This document shows, in pieces, positions 35,678 to 46,936 of a stretch of 64,000 nucleotides of DNA (positions are counted from its first letter, which is position 1; each line of letters starts with the position of its first letter). The notes under the pieces are model-generated. The model did not search any database, was not told the DNA's origin, and worked only from the letters and a program-made list of their open reading frames with translations. The translations under genes were made by a program, and so were the position numbers. Source of the DNA: Gonium pectorale (lineage: Eukaryota > Chlorophyta > Chlorophyceae > Chlamydomonadales > Volvocaceae); NCBI GenBank assembly GCA_001584585.1, contig LSYV01000060.1:507759-571758 (forward strand), given 5' to 3'.

Positions 35678-35800
35678 CGAGGCAAGAGCGAGGCCCTGGA
35701 GCGAGGCAAGAGTGAGGCAAGAGCAAGGCAAGAGCGAGGCAAGATCAAAGCAAGAGCGATGCGAGAGCGAGGCGCGAGGGAGGCGTGAGAGAGGCCAAGC
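35678..35800. repeat. Degenerate GAGCGAGGCAA array
   Basis: About ten imperfect 10-11 bp units of GAGCGAGGCAA lie just upstream of MGGQ copy 3. Copies 1 and 2 have a single unit in their upstream regions. The array gives a spurious Arg/Glu-rich open frame. Confidence 0.75.
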
Positions 35801-38800
35801 TGTTTTTGCATGTGCGTGACCGGTTGAGTGTGCATGTCTGGGCTGCCTGGGTGTGGTATAGTGTGGTGCGCAGCGTCCCGTGGCTACGCCACTTGGTCTG
35901 TCTGCCCCGGAAGCGATTAGCCACCCCAACTGGCTGAGGCCCGATCAATCAAGGCGGCTGTGTGTGTATCGCCCCCCCCCCCCGGCATTGACGAACGTGT
36001 GACCTGTACCCTGTGTATATGCGTTGGCCTGAGTTTCTGCCCTTTCGCTGTCGCTTTGGTGGCTTGAATAGCTAGGCCCCATGCCTCCTACCCGCCTCAG
36101 CCCCTTGTGAGAACTCTCAACAGCTTGCCCCGTTTCCGGTTTCCATGCGAGTATAGAGTTGCCATGCTGCACGCTATATATGGGGATGCCGCGATGGCTG
36201 CGCATACCTTGACCATACCGCTTCGCTTTGCACGCTGATACCGTACGGGGCACCGGCGTCTTCACGCGTATGAGTGGACGTTTTGGCAATCTTCATGAGC
36301 TCCGGTTGCGTCGAGTAACGACACAGGTGGGCACAGGTGAGTACAGCGACTCTGAGCGGACGGTAACTTCGTGTCTTGGGCACTATACATGTTGCAATCC
36401 GGGCTCCGAACTGTCCGTTCCATCGACACCCAAGCTCGGCCGTACATCAGACTTCTTACACCTGCCAAGACCAAGGAAGTCCTCGTGTGGACCGCATTGA
36501 AAGGCCTCACCAATGCCGTAATAACGAGCGAGCAGTCCTTAACCCAGCACAACATGCCAGGCACTGTCGGGTCTTTATAACGATCCGAGCACGCATGGCC
36601 GTGCTGCAAGACACTCTTGCAAGTAACCACATGTCGAGTGGATTCTACACGCTCCACGCACGATGCAGCCCCACCGGCCCCGCACTACGCACAACGCAAG
36701 ATGGCTCCCAAAAAATACACATCACTATAATTAACTGCGGCCCATTGCTTGCTGCCTTGCTCTAAACCTGTTGGGGTTCACCATGCCGTGCATGAACCTG
36801 TAGCGCCGTACGTGGCAGCCAAGCCAGGACGAGCTCCTCTCCACCCGCGCTAGCTCATAAACAGCAAGTAGGCCCACGCACAGCGCATGGCCTGATCATT
36901 GATGAGCAGAGGCCTTACTTCATTCCCCCTCTCGCGCCCACGAGGCTCCCAGCAGCCGGGCCCTTCATTCAACTTGAGGGGACGATGCTGTCGACGTCCC
37001 ACCACTCGCTCGGTCGGGGGGGGAGGGCATGACCACATCCGCACGCGACCCCACCGGCGTGAGTCTGCCAATCTGCCGCCGACCTCTGGACAGCTAGAAG
37101 TCCCCAACGGCCTCCCGTTGCGCCGCCAAGAGGCATGTGTACATGGACTTGAAGGTAAGGGCGATGCGGCGGCACAGCTTCAGGGCGTCGCTACAGTCCT
37201 TGTCCGACCCACGGGTCTCATGCATAAGGCGTCGACGGGCCCAGCCAGGGGCTGGCATTATCAGAGGTGACGTACCGCGGCTGGGCGGTTGATTGCGGAG
37301 GAGGCTTTGGCAACAGATGTCTGTGCGGCTGTGGCCGTCGCCTTCACCGTCGGGTCGTTGGCAGCAGCGGCGCCGTCCTGGGTAACCGAGAGGAGGCTTC
37401 GAGGGCGATGGTGGTGGCGCCTGCCGCTGCCGCTGGCGCCGGCCACTGTGCAGCTGGCGCCATAGCGATTGACGGTCCCCCGTGCGCCCACGTGCTGCAA
37501 GTTGCCGTACGCCGTAACGATCACCCAGTCAGGGGTGGTGCTTTGCTCGCTTCAAAGGAGGATAGCGGCCCGGTGTAGGGCCGTCACACGCGCGAGACCG
37601 TCAATATCAAGTAAAGGTTCCTTTCCTGTGCAGAATTCTTTGTCTAAAGAGGAAGCCCGCCGTGAAGTCACCAGACGCCGCCGCATTAAGCCTGCGTTCT
37701 ATGACTCGTAATCACTGCTGCCCGCCGTCGTCAGCGCCCCGCTGACGCTAAGTCCGTGGTGAGACGCGTATTTGGGCTTCTGCAGCGCAGGCCTTAAGGC
37801 ATGCGGCGTGGTACGGGGTTGTCCGGCGGAAAGCCAGGACACCAGCCTACCGGGTGTAACACATTGCTGGCGGCGCCTTATTGGAGACACCAGGTCGTTC
37901 ACGCTCCGCCCTCACTCTGGGGCCGGGGTAGGTGCCGTCTGCGGTGGCCGTTCCGCCTTGGCGCGCTCGTTGGCAATCAACGCGCATGTGCCGCCCACGC
38001 GCACGCACACACGCAGAAGCAAAGCGCACGTACGAACACACGTCGCCGGCGGCCAAGGCATGTGGACAACGAAAGGCTTCCACACGCCACGTGCCCGCAC
38101 AATCGCACCAAGTCAAAATACGCTTTCGCTGGCTCGCGGCGGTCCGACATCCTCAAACCTCCCCATCCAGGGTGCAACCATGACCCGTGGCCGACCCACC
38201 GGGCAAGCTCCGTGGACGCCCCGGCGCCTGCAGACGCCAGCGAATGGACATCATAGGCGACTCTCTGACGCGGGCGGACATCATAGACGAGAAGAGGACC
38301 GACTCGCACCTAACAGAGGAACACCAAGAGGCCCTGTAAGCCGTCATCTCTGCTCTGGCCGGCCTGCGGTCCGGCAGCGACGATGGCCTTCGTCACAATA
38401 ATAGCCTCCGGACACACGATTGGCAGCCGCCAGGTTGGGTTTGCTGCGCTCCGCTACACCCATGCGCATTCGTCGCCACCACCTCGCCTCGCGCTGCCGG
38501 CTGGAGGACCAGAGCACCAGACCGCCAGCGTGCGGTGGCGGGCTGCCAGCCAGACGAGCCAATTGACTCCCGACCCGCCATAGCACAATGGGCGAAACAC
38601 CCTTTGTGGCACGCCGTGCAGCGGCGCGAGCGGCGAGTGCGTGTATCCTGCGGGCATGCAGGCGGGAGGGCTACCTGTCCCTCCCGTTGTCTGCGCCCTT
38701 TCTCGCCTCTCCGCCTGTAACCTTTCCACAGAAACAAAATGCAGGGAAGCAAACAAGCGCGGTCGGGCTACTGGAGAGGAGGGCTGCAGGGCTCTCAGGG

Positions 38801-39774
38801 TGGAGGGTGGAGGGACGCGGCCGGTCCACCTTGACGACCCGGGTCCGGCCGCTGAGAGTTGGAGGGCAGGGCACCCAGCATGACGGCTACGGCACCTCGG
38901 ACGTTGGTTTCTGTGTGGCCCATCTAGGATCCCAACGCTCTGACGACGGGTGGCGCATCCTAAGGGCACCTGTAGATAGCAGCCATGGGCATGCTTCTCA
39001 ATCAATAGGAGCTCTCTCCGACCCGGGCTGCTGGGTGCGGACTCGGGGGTAGAGGGTTGGAAGGCATTCTCAGTAGAGAAGCCATGGGGCGCATTCATCT
39101 CCCGGCTGGGAGGGACCCCAGAAACCCAGGATGGGCTTGCAGAAATCAAGAGGATCAGCTGTAGAAGGGAAAACCGTGCTGGCCTGTGGTGCTGAGATTG
39201 CAGTTCGTGGGGCGGAGTCTGCGACCGTCGTGCACAGCAACCGTCAACTACTCCCAGGTTGCACATTGCACCCACTCCACCCACCCACAGTCCTGGCCAG
39301 CCCAGCACAGCCGTGGTATGGCGAGGGTACGGTGCAGCGACTAGGCCACGTGCCTACGCCTCATTGGCCACTTCTTGCCTGTCCGCCCAGCAAAGAGACT
39401 CCACATCAAGCCGGGTGAGATTGGCAGTTCTTCCTTTGAGTTGATGGAAAGCCAGACCGGGGGACTGGCACATGGGCAGGCGGGCTCTTCCAGCTCAGAC
39501 GGCTCAGTCGGGTTACGGCGTGGCGGTTCGGCGCAGTTGGTAGTTACATTGTAGCTAGCACGTCGGTGCGCCGTCGGATGTGACGAGTCACTTTTGCCAT
39601 TTCGCTTCATTTATTGCTGCGGCTCACTTGCTGCTTTACGCAATCATAGCAGAACAGATTACCGGGATATCCGCAGTGGGGTCTATCCGCTCAGAACATT
39701 ATGACATTATAGCAAGATGACATTGCAGAGTTGCGGTTGACATCAGAGCAAGTCTGTGTCCTCCAGATATAGCG
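35801..39774. other. Long stretch without a supported gene
   Basis: Several small frames were examined. At 37634-37711 a good acceptor (TTTCCTGTGCAG) precedes NSLSKEEARREVTRRRRI and ends in a stop, which could be a last exon, but no upstream exon was found. At 38245-38340 a short frame reads MDIIGDSLTRADIIDEK, also alone. 38700-38745 matches 11353-11395 in the opposite orientation (GTTACAGGCGGAGAGGC). From about 39290 the sequence is similar to 49850-50300, the 5' flank shared by tandem genes A and B. Confidence 0.4.
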
Positions 39775-42700
39775 ATGGCGAGCCTGGATCGGCGCGTCAA
39801 GGGCACCATTAACCGGCTCACGGCTCTCGGCCGTCGCGTCTGCACTCTCAGCCATGAATCTGACCTGGAGGAGCATCAGCTGCACGCGGCCATCGAGAGC
39901 GTCGAGGTGCTCTCTGACGCCGACCTAACGATGCTTGCTGGCGACGGCCAAGCCCTGTGTGGAATGCTGCAGCTCTACTCCCTAGCAGTCCGCAGGAGTC
40001 GCTTGAGCTTCAAATCGGGGCTGGCGGAATCTTACGCCGAGCTGCGCCGCGCACTGTCCCAAAGGTTCTGCGACGCCGCACCGACCGCCGACGCCGGCCG
40101 CTGCTTGCCGCTCTTTTCCGCCCTCATCAAGGCGCACACGCTTCGCTGCTTCGCAGCCAGCATGGCAGACTCCGTGGATGCCGCGAAGAGGGACTCCCGG
40201 CGGTCCAAGGAGGCGCTGCGCCTGCTGCGGGAGCAAATGGCCGTGCTGCGCAGCATCAGCAGCTCATGCCGGAACCATGCCGAGCTCTACGAGCAAGTGG
40301 TACAGCTTCAAGAGCTGCTGCAGGCGGAGCTCCTGGCCAGCGGCCTGCTTGAGCAATGGGCCGGGCTGCTGCTGACCGTGACAGAGGCGCGCTCCACGGA
40401 CGCTGCCCTATCAGAGCTGGAGCGCAGTGTTCGCAGCGCCCTTGCGGATGTCCTACGCGACTTTTGCTTCCGCTTGCCGCGCGCTTCCCGCAGCCAGCTC
40501 CCCACCGGCCCCAACCTGTCGTTCCTCATGTCCTGCCACATCGTCAGCGCCTGTGCCGACCTGGAGTGCGGCGGTGGTGGCGAAGGCGGAACGTACGGCA
40601 TGCCTCCTGCGTTCCGATTGCCTTTCCAGTCCTATATGTTGAGCAGTTCTTTGGCGGCGTGGGCGGATGCTGTCAAAGCGGAGCGGCAGCGGCTCCTGGC
40701 GGCGCTGGGCATGGAAACTCCGGCCGCCATGCTGTCAGGCTGCCCGCTGCGCGCCCTCTACCGGCGGGAGCTCAGCCTGCTGCAGCAGCAACAGGGGCAG
40801 GACGGGAGGGAGGGGCAACAGCCGCCGGCGGAGACAGATGCGGCGGCCGTGAGGGAGCTGGAGGCGGCGCGGCAGCGGCTGGAGCTGTCCGCCACCCCGC
40901 CCCTCAACACGACCGCGACCTTTGAGCTGTGCATGCGCCTGGCAGGGGCGGCCATGGCGACAGCAGCAGAGACCCCGGAGCTGGCTACGGGCGCAGGCCC
41001 ATCCAGCAGCGGCGGCAGCCACGGCCAGGCCGCAGCTTGCGGGCTATCCGCTAAAGGAGTCCTGGATCTCGCTGCGATGTCGCTGCAGTGCGGTCGGGCA
41101 GCACTGGCGGGCGAGGAGGCGCTGCGGGAGCCGCACCTGCCGCCGGCCCTTGCCGCCCGCCTTGGCCGATGGTGGGAGCTATTTGCTGCGGCCGTCACGG
41201 CAGCTGCGCGCCTCAAGCTTACCTTCTTTGAGGCCGTCACATATATGGGTTGCCTCTTCGTGCACCTTTGTGCGCACCCGGGTAGGTATGTCCGACGGCT
41301 GGGCAAACGTCTTCGCCCCACTTGGAGCGGTATGCTGGGAACACGAGGATCCCCGACGCATCAACGCACCCAGACGCATCAACACCAGAGCTGTGCGAAC
41401 TGTACTCTTCTCAGGTGTTTCTCCAGCGCTGTATCCGCCTCCTCTATCCCATACAGCGTGCGGTTGGGCGGGCCCTACTTGGAGCGGTAGGCTGGTAGCG
41501 TTGAGTGATAAAGTGTGCATGTCGTCAGTCCGTAGCATTCAACGCATCAGCACCAAAGCCGCTTCTTGAATGTTTCCCAACGCCGCATCCGCCGGCTGCT
41601 GTTTCTCCATCCCTCTGGCGCAGGCCCCGCCACCCAGCCCAGCGCCGGCGTGGCCGCCGCCCTGGGCGCCGGCTGCCTGCGCTGCCTCGCCTCCCTCCTG
41701 CCACTGGTGCTGCGGCCCGGGTTCGAGTCGGAGCTGGATACGTACATCTCAACCTTCTTTATCTACGGGGACACCTGGATGCAGCTGCTAGCATTTGGCG
41801 AGACCACGGAGACCGTATCGCTGGTGGCGGCGGTCGCAGAGGCGCTGGCACTGCACACGGCGGCCCCCACGCAGCCCCACGCTGCCGGCACCATGGCGGC
41901 GGCAGCGGAAGCAGAGCAGGCGTGCCACTTTGCGTCCACCTTCTTTGGGTCGCTACTCCTGTACAAGCTGTGGCAGCCGGGCCTCTCCCTGCCGCCCCAC
42001 CCCAGCGGCGCCGCTGGTGCGGCCAACGCTGTTTGCGCTGCGGGTGCAGCAGCCGGGTACCTCCCCAGCGGCGACCGCGCTGAGAGGCTCGCTGCCGTCG
42101 CCTCGGTGGTGGTGGCCCGCCTGCTGCCCGAGATGGCGCGGCTGCTGCAGGGGCTGCTGCAGCGACTGCACGCCGGGGCGCTGGATGACAGGCAGCTCGA
42201 TAGCGTGCGGGTCCTGCTCATGGACCTCCTGCGCATGGTGCCATGGCCGGCCGTGGGGCTGGCCCGGTCCAGCGGCGCTCTGGGCGAGGCACGTCAGTCG
42301 GCCGACGGTGGCGGCGGAAGCAATGACGACAGGGCTGGCAGCGGCGGGGAAAGCAGCGAGCGCAGCGGCGGAGGCGACACCGGCAGTGGCGGAGGAGGCG
42401 ACAGTGCCGCGGCAGAGTCCTGGCGGCAGCTGCTGCTGGTGGAGGTGCGGCTGCCGGCGCTGCTGGGCGCGGCGCTGCGGCTGCTGGAGCAAGTAGCAGA
42501 GGCTATGAAGGAGAGCGAAGGAGCCGAGTGGCGGGCCAAGCCTCTGCGGAGCGAACCCATTGGAGAAGGCTTGGGACAGGCACTGGCGGCGCTCACGGCT
42601 TGGGCGCCGGCCGAGCTAGCACGGGTGGTAGCGGCGGCCGACCGGGCCGCGGCAGGGGGCCGCAGCGGCCGCGGCGGGGCCCTGCCCACGACTGCGCTGT

Positions 42701-42945
42701 TTCGGTCGGTGCTGGGGCGGGAAGGCTGCAGGCCGGCGCCGGAGCTCCTGGCGGCGGTGGAGGCGGCATGCGGGGGGCGGGCCGCAGCGGCTGCCCACCT
42801 TCCTGCCGCCCGAGGAGTGGGAGCGCTTGGTGCAGTGGAGCGGCCTGCTGCTGCCGCCCGTGCGGGCCCGGGAGCTGGTCAGTGGCTAGACGCATCGGCA
42901 TTCGGTTCATGCAGGCGCGGTGCGCGGTACCGTTTGGTGGTTTGA
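39775..42945 (+). CDS. Tandem family copy A, unknown function (frameshifted near C-terminus)
   Basis: I do not recognise this family. Exons 39775-41281 and 41624-42945 join in phase 1, with the junction inside HPG/PATQP. The product is about 940 residues, Leu/Ala-rich and probably all-helical, with no signal peptide or membrane span. Family blocks: the start MASLDRRVKGTINRLTALGR, SCHIVSACADL at 253-263 followed by a Gly-rich loop and YGMPPAFRLP, LRALYRRELSLLQQ, LSATPPLNTTATFELCMRLA, PPALAARLGRWWEL; in exon 2 WRQLLLVEVRLPALLGAALR, AWAPAELARVVAAADRA and PTTALFRSVLGR. Compared with copies B and C, two bases are missing in the G-run at 42770-42795. Downstream of it the family's last 30 or so residues (FLPPEEWERLVQWSGLLLPP) are out of frame, and the ancestral stop at 42887-42889 is bypassed. 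Confidence 0.75.
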
Positions 42946-44180
42946 CTTCGCTGCGTGGCGCATCAAGAAGCATGTGCAAAAGCAAAGTCGCGCTGCTTGG
43001 GGGCATTTGGTTGCTGGGACAGTGAAGGGGAAAGGCCTCTTTGGCCTGGACCTTAGGGAACGGCAGATCCAAGGGCCAGCAGGTTCCTTCCGTACGCAGC
43101 TGCTTCTTTTCACGAATGGTGTCCTCTACGGCTTTCGCGTGCCGCCTCGTGCCGTACCGCCCATGTGACAGCGTATCTGTGCAGCGTTGGCTTCGGACGT
43201 TTGCATTTATGAGTCTTCGCAAATGGATGCAGCTGCGGTGTGTACGGCACGATGCAGTAGCGCCTACTGGCCGTAACCGGTCGCTGTTGACAGGTCTTCA
43301 GGGCTTTGTCAGGTCGGCTGCACGCACACCACGTCGGGTCCTAAGGGGAGCTTCGCTGGCCGCTGGGCCGTGTCGTAGGCCTTGCATGGCAGTTGGGGTT
43401 CTCCTTACGGGATTGCTGTGGTTCCCGGCTCCTGAGGCAGAGACTGCAGGAAAGGCTCGTTGGGTGCGTGGCCCGTTGCTACTGGGCTTGAGCAGGACGA
43501 CGGTGCGCGTCAGGAGCACCGGTGCTGGGATATAATTGAGCAAAGCGTACCGCAAGGTTCAAGCTGTTTAGATCCGTGCCCCGGTTTGCCGTACCAGTTC
43601 CTCGGCTTGCGTGCTCAGGAGTCTGTAATGCACGTGGCCGTTATGATTCGCGTTCCGCATGCTGTGATGGGATGCGGTGAAAACGTGAAGTATACGGCAA
43701 GCGGAGCAAAGCGAGTGGCCGGCAACTGTACAGTCTACGCCCCGCTGGCGAGTCTGATGTTGGGGCGTCCACGAGGGCTGAGCTTGCTTGCAGGCTGTTG
43801 GGGAAGCGGCAGCCTGCTGTTGGAGGGGGGCCATAGCGGGCATCGGCTGCAGAGGGTACCGAGCTTTTGGGGCACAGCGTTGTTATGGCAGTGTGGCACA
43901 GCGAGCGCACCAACGGTTGACTGCATCACCCTGACCCCGCTTGCATGTCTCCTTTCAGTTAGTTGTATCATCCCTTGTAACTGGTGGCAGCCGATGTGGC
44001 CTCTTGCCATGTATATATGTGGGCACTTCAGGCGGCTTCCGGTCGGTGGCGGCATGCCGTGTGCAATGTCGTCCCACGCATAACCCGACATGCCCGTACC
44101 GTACCTTTCTTGCTTGTATGTTTCAACATTCTTCTTCAAACGTCTTGCTTCGTTCTATGCTGACTGCTGGACGCGGCGGT
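42946..44180. other. Duplicated 3' flank of copy A
   Basis: 43000-43480 is similar to 53690-54180, the 3' flank of copy B, including the shared string GAGTCTTCGCAAATGGATGC. Weaker similarity continues to about 44100. No protein-coding gene is supported. Confidence 0.6.
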
Positions 44181-44186
44181 TTAGGG

Positions 44187-44690
44187 GCAGCCTTGCTATC
44201 TTCCTTGAGAGCGAGGTAATTGGGAGCCTGCGTAATTCCAACCCGGCTGAGGGGCCTGGGATCTTCATGGGGCACTTATCCCAAGGTAATCTGCTAGGGA
44301 CCCGCGCACTTCCCCTGCCCCCGGGCTGTCTTCAATAACAAAATCCGCGTAATTCGCCCATGTCCCGAATCAGGAAAGCAGGCGCAAAACCAAGCCGATT
44401 TGAATCTCCTCAAGAAGATAGCAAGGCGGTTTAGGGGCTCTTCAATCTACCCAGCATACTGATTCGGATCCCGGAAATGCAATCTGTAGGATTCAGCGGC
44501 AGTAGTCAGCTTGCGGGCCGTGTGGCAAGTTCACGGCTTTCCCGGAGCTGGGTGCGTGGCTCGTGAAACGCGGAGCCACCGCGTTTCACAGGTCACCGGA
44601 GTACGTGCCCCATGAACTCCCCCGGGCCCTTCAGGCGGGTGGGAATTGCACGGGCTCCAAGTCCCTCTCCGGGAAGATGGCAAGGCTGTG
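44187..44690. repeat. Long imperfect inverted repeat
   Basis: Arm 1 (44187-44275) and arm 2 (44605-44690) are reverse complements at roughly three bases in four over about 88 bp. They share GCCTTGC(T/C)ATCTTCC and GTTCATGGGGCAC-like strings. A third short inverted copy (44407-44427) pairs with 44189-44209. A transcript would fold into a long hairpin; alternatively the arms are termini of a small DNA transposon. Confidence 0.65.
44563..44589. other. Perfect 11-bp stem hairpin
   Basis: GTGAAACGCGG and CCGCGTTTCAC flank a 5-nt loop (AGCCA). It lies just outside arm 2 of the large inverted repeat. Confidence 0.75.
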
Positions 44691-46390
44691 CCTGAACCGG
44701 CGGGCTGTGGGCGGCTGCATGCCTGCACCGATTATCAAGGTTTGCGGGGACTACGGTAAGCATGGATGCAGAGGGGCAGGGCCGCGAGCGGGAAGCTGCA
44801 CTTGTATGGGCAAGGCCATGCCCTCAAGGTGGCATCAGTCATGGATTGTTGTGCGTCGTTGCTTGTGTGCAGCATTGTCCACATCCCACATTGCGCATCA
44901 GACAAGGTTACTCGGCACGTGGGTCCTCGGTACCTATGCATAGAGCAATGCCTAATCCGTACGGACGTGGGAACCCCTCCGGAAGCCTGACGTGAGACGT
45001 CCCTTCCTGGCACAGAAGGCTTGCTGCCTCCCGTCCCCATCTACACATACTGACACCTCCATCAGCAGGGGCAACCCCGGCATATTGACATGGATGCCTT
45101 ATCGGGGGCATGCATGACGGGGTGGGGATGTTGCCATATCACGTGCTCCACATGAGCTCGTGAGGCCCTCGCGTACGGCAGTCCATCTACTGCATCCCCG
45201 TGCGCCGCGCAGCGCCCGCCCCCTCACCTCATGTTTTGGGACAGGCGCAAGCAGTGCCCAAGCGCCTGCCAGTCCTGTCGGCGCGCCTGGCAGGCGCACC
45301 CGAGATCACGCCTTGCCCCGATTTCATTTTGTTACGGTTCTAGGTCGGAGCCCCCTCAAGGGTGCCGCACACGCCGGCCGGGGGAGCCTCGGCCGACGGC
45401 CCGCAGAGCGGGAGGATGGCGGCGCAAAGCACAACGCCACGGGGCGATCTCCTCGGCCTGCTGGAACGAACCCAGGGCATTGCCAATCCTGGAGCAACAG
45501 CCGGAGCCCCGCGCCTCCGGCGGAGCCCACCGCTAAGGACGCGGTGCTGGCGAGTCAGCAGCGAAGCGCACTGCCGCAGCCGCGCCGCCCAGACCGCCGC
45601 TTGCGCCCACGCTCGCCCAGCTCTAAATGCCCCACGCCGCCGACGACCTCCACCACGCCCAGGAGCGGCGCCCAGCGCGAGCTCCTGGACCGGAAGTCCC
45701 GCCAAGACCCCGCCGCTGGCCGGTGCAGCGGCAGCCCGCGCGGCGCGACCCTCACCGCCATCATCACCACGCCTCCCGAAGAACAACCCGCCGCACCACC
45801 CCCACCACCACGTTGGGCGCGGCAGCCTCATCGACACGTGCGCCCTCCCCCGGAACATGCGGCACCGCGAACGCCGCCTGTGCGCACGCAGGGCAGCAGG
45901 CCGTTGATCCGGGTCGAGATGGAGATGGCGCACGCGCCGCCGCTGCCGCCGTCGTCGCCATGTGATTGCGGACTTCAAAGAGCGATTCTCCCCCGCCTTG
46001 CTGATGAACCGACAGCCCCTTGCCCGCGCGCTCCTTGCTGCTCCGCAAAGCGGGCCCCATCGAGCCCGGCTCCCTCACGCACGCACCACAATCCCATGGC
46101 GCGCCGGCGGCCGCTGCAGCGGCGGGCCGCTGCCGCGCGCGCGCAAGGGTAAGGCCTGCAACAGGGAGCTCCCTCTCTTCATGGTCGGCCGACCAGGCGG
46201 TGGTTGTGGCGGCGCTGGCAGCGGCGGCCGCCGGTGGTGCCGCCGAGCAATGAGCCCGAGCATGCCGGGGTCAGCTCGTGTGGCCTGCAGCCCCTCTCTG
46301 GGGAGCCTGTAATCTGTATCTGCATCTGTGTCTGTATTGGGCGGGCGGGCGGGCGGGTGGCCCCGCGCAAGCTGTTCGCTGCACCGTCGT
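44691..46390. other. GC-rich spacer with long open frames but no supported gene
   Basis: 45160-46152 (plus) and 45340-45978 (minus) are open for long stretches only because the DNA is GC-rich. Both read as Arg/Pro-rich, low-complexity sequence and neither has family motifs or consistent splice sites. Part of it may be non-coding or a decayed gene. Confidence 0.45.
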
Positions 46391-46503
46391 TACCTACCTA
46401 CCTACCTACCTACCTACCTACCTACCTACCTACCTACCTACCTACCTACCTACCTACCTACCTACCTACCTACCTACCTACCTACCTACCTACCTACCTA
46501 CCT
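46391..46503. repeat. (TACC)n microsatellite 1
   Basis: About 28 uninterrupted TACC units. Read in any frame they give poly(YLPT)-type peptides that are not real proteins. Confidence 0.98.
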
Positions 46504-46836
46504 CCGTAGTAGTAGTAGCGGAAACCTAGGTTTCCTGCGTTCGGCTGGCTAGCGAGGTGCACGTTGGTGCAGTCCGTTAGTGCGGCAGTACGAGGCCGGT
46601 GGGCCTGTGTTTTTAGGTAGCCGCACCGGTCGGTGCTAGCTAATTCGCGAGTTTCCTTTCGTCAGATCTGACACCGCCGTGCCGAACTGAGCCAAACTAC
46701 GTTACAGTCCCTGGCCAGTCTCGGCTCGGTGGATCAGGGCTCGCCCCCCATCCCCCGCAGAAGACTCTCTTTCCTGCTTGCAGGTACCCTACACCCGTCG
46801 GAGCCGCGGCTAAGCGACGCAAGACGCAATGCGGAA

Positions 46837-46936
46837 ACCTACCTACCTACCTACCTATCTACCTACCTACCTACCTACCTACCTACCTACCTACCTACCT
46901 ACCTACCTACCTACCTACCTACCTACCTACCTACCT
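46837..46936. repeat. (TACC)n microsatellite 2
   Basis: About 24 TACC units with one TATC interruption near 46856, some 330 bp after the first array. Confidence 0.98.

Noticed and set aside
35678..35820. Arg/Glu-rich coding frame over the GAGCGAGGCAA array
   Set aside because: It follows from the short repeat and has no counterpart upstream of the other two MGGQ copies.
36371..36580. 69-codon frame that reads somewhat protein-like (retroelement fragment?)
   Set aside because: No reverse transcriptase, integrase or protease motif and no neighbouring element structure.
41721..41745. GGGTTCGAGTC string resembling a tRNA T-arm
   Set aside because: It lies inside a conserved coding exon of copy A, and no cloverleaf can be built around it.
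45160..46152. 330-codon plus-strand open frame, Pro/Arg-rich
   Set aside because: Low complexity, no motif or splice context, and the opposite strand is equally open; typical of GC-rich DNA without stops.
46204..46552. Open frames reading poly(YLPT) over the TACC array
   Set aside because: They are a direct product of the tetranucleotide repeat and appear in all three frames.
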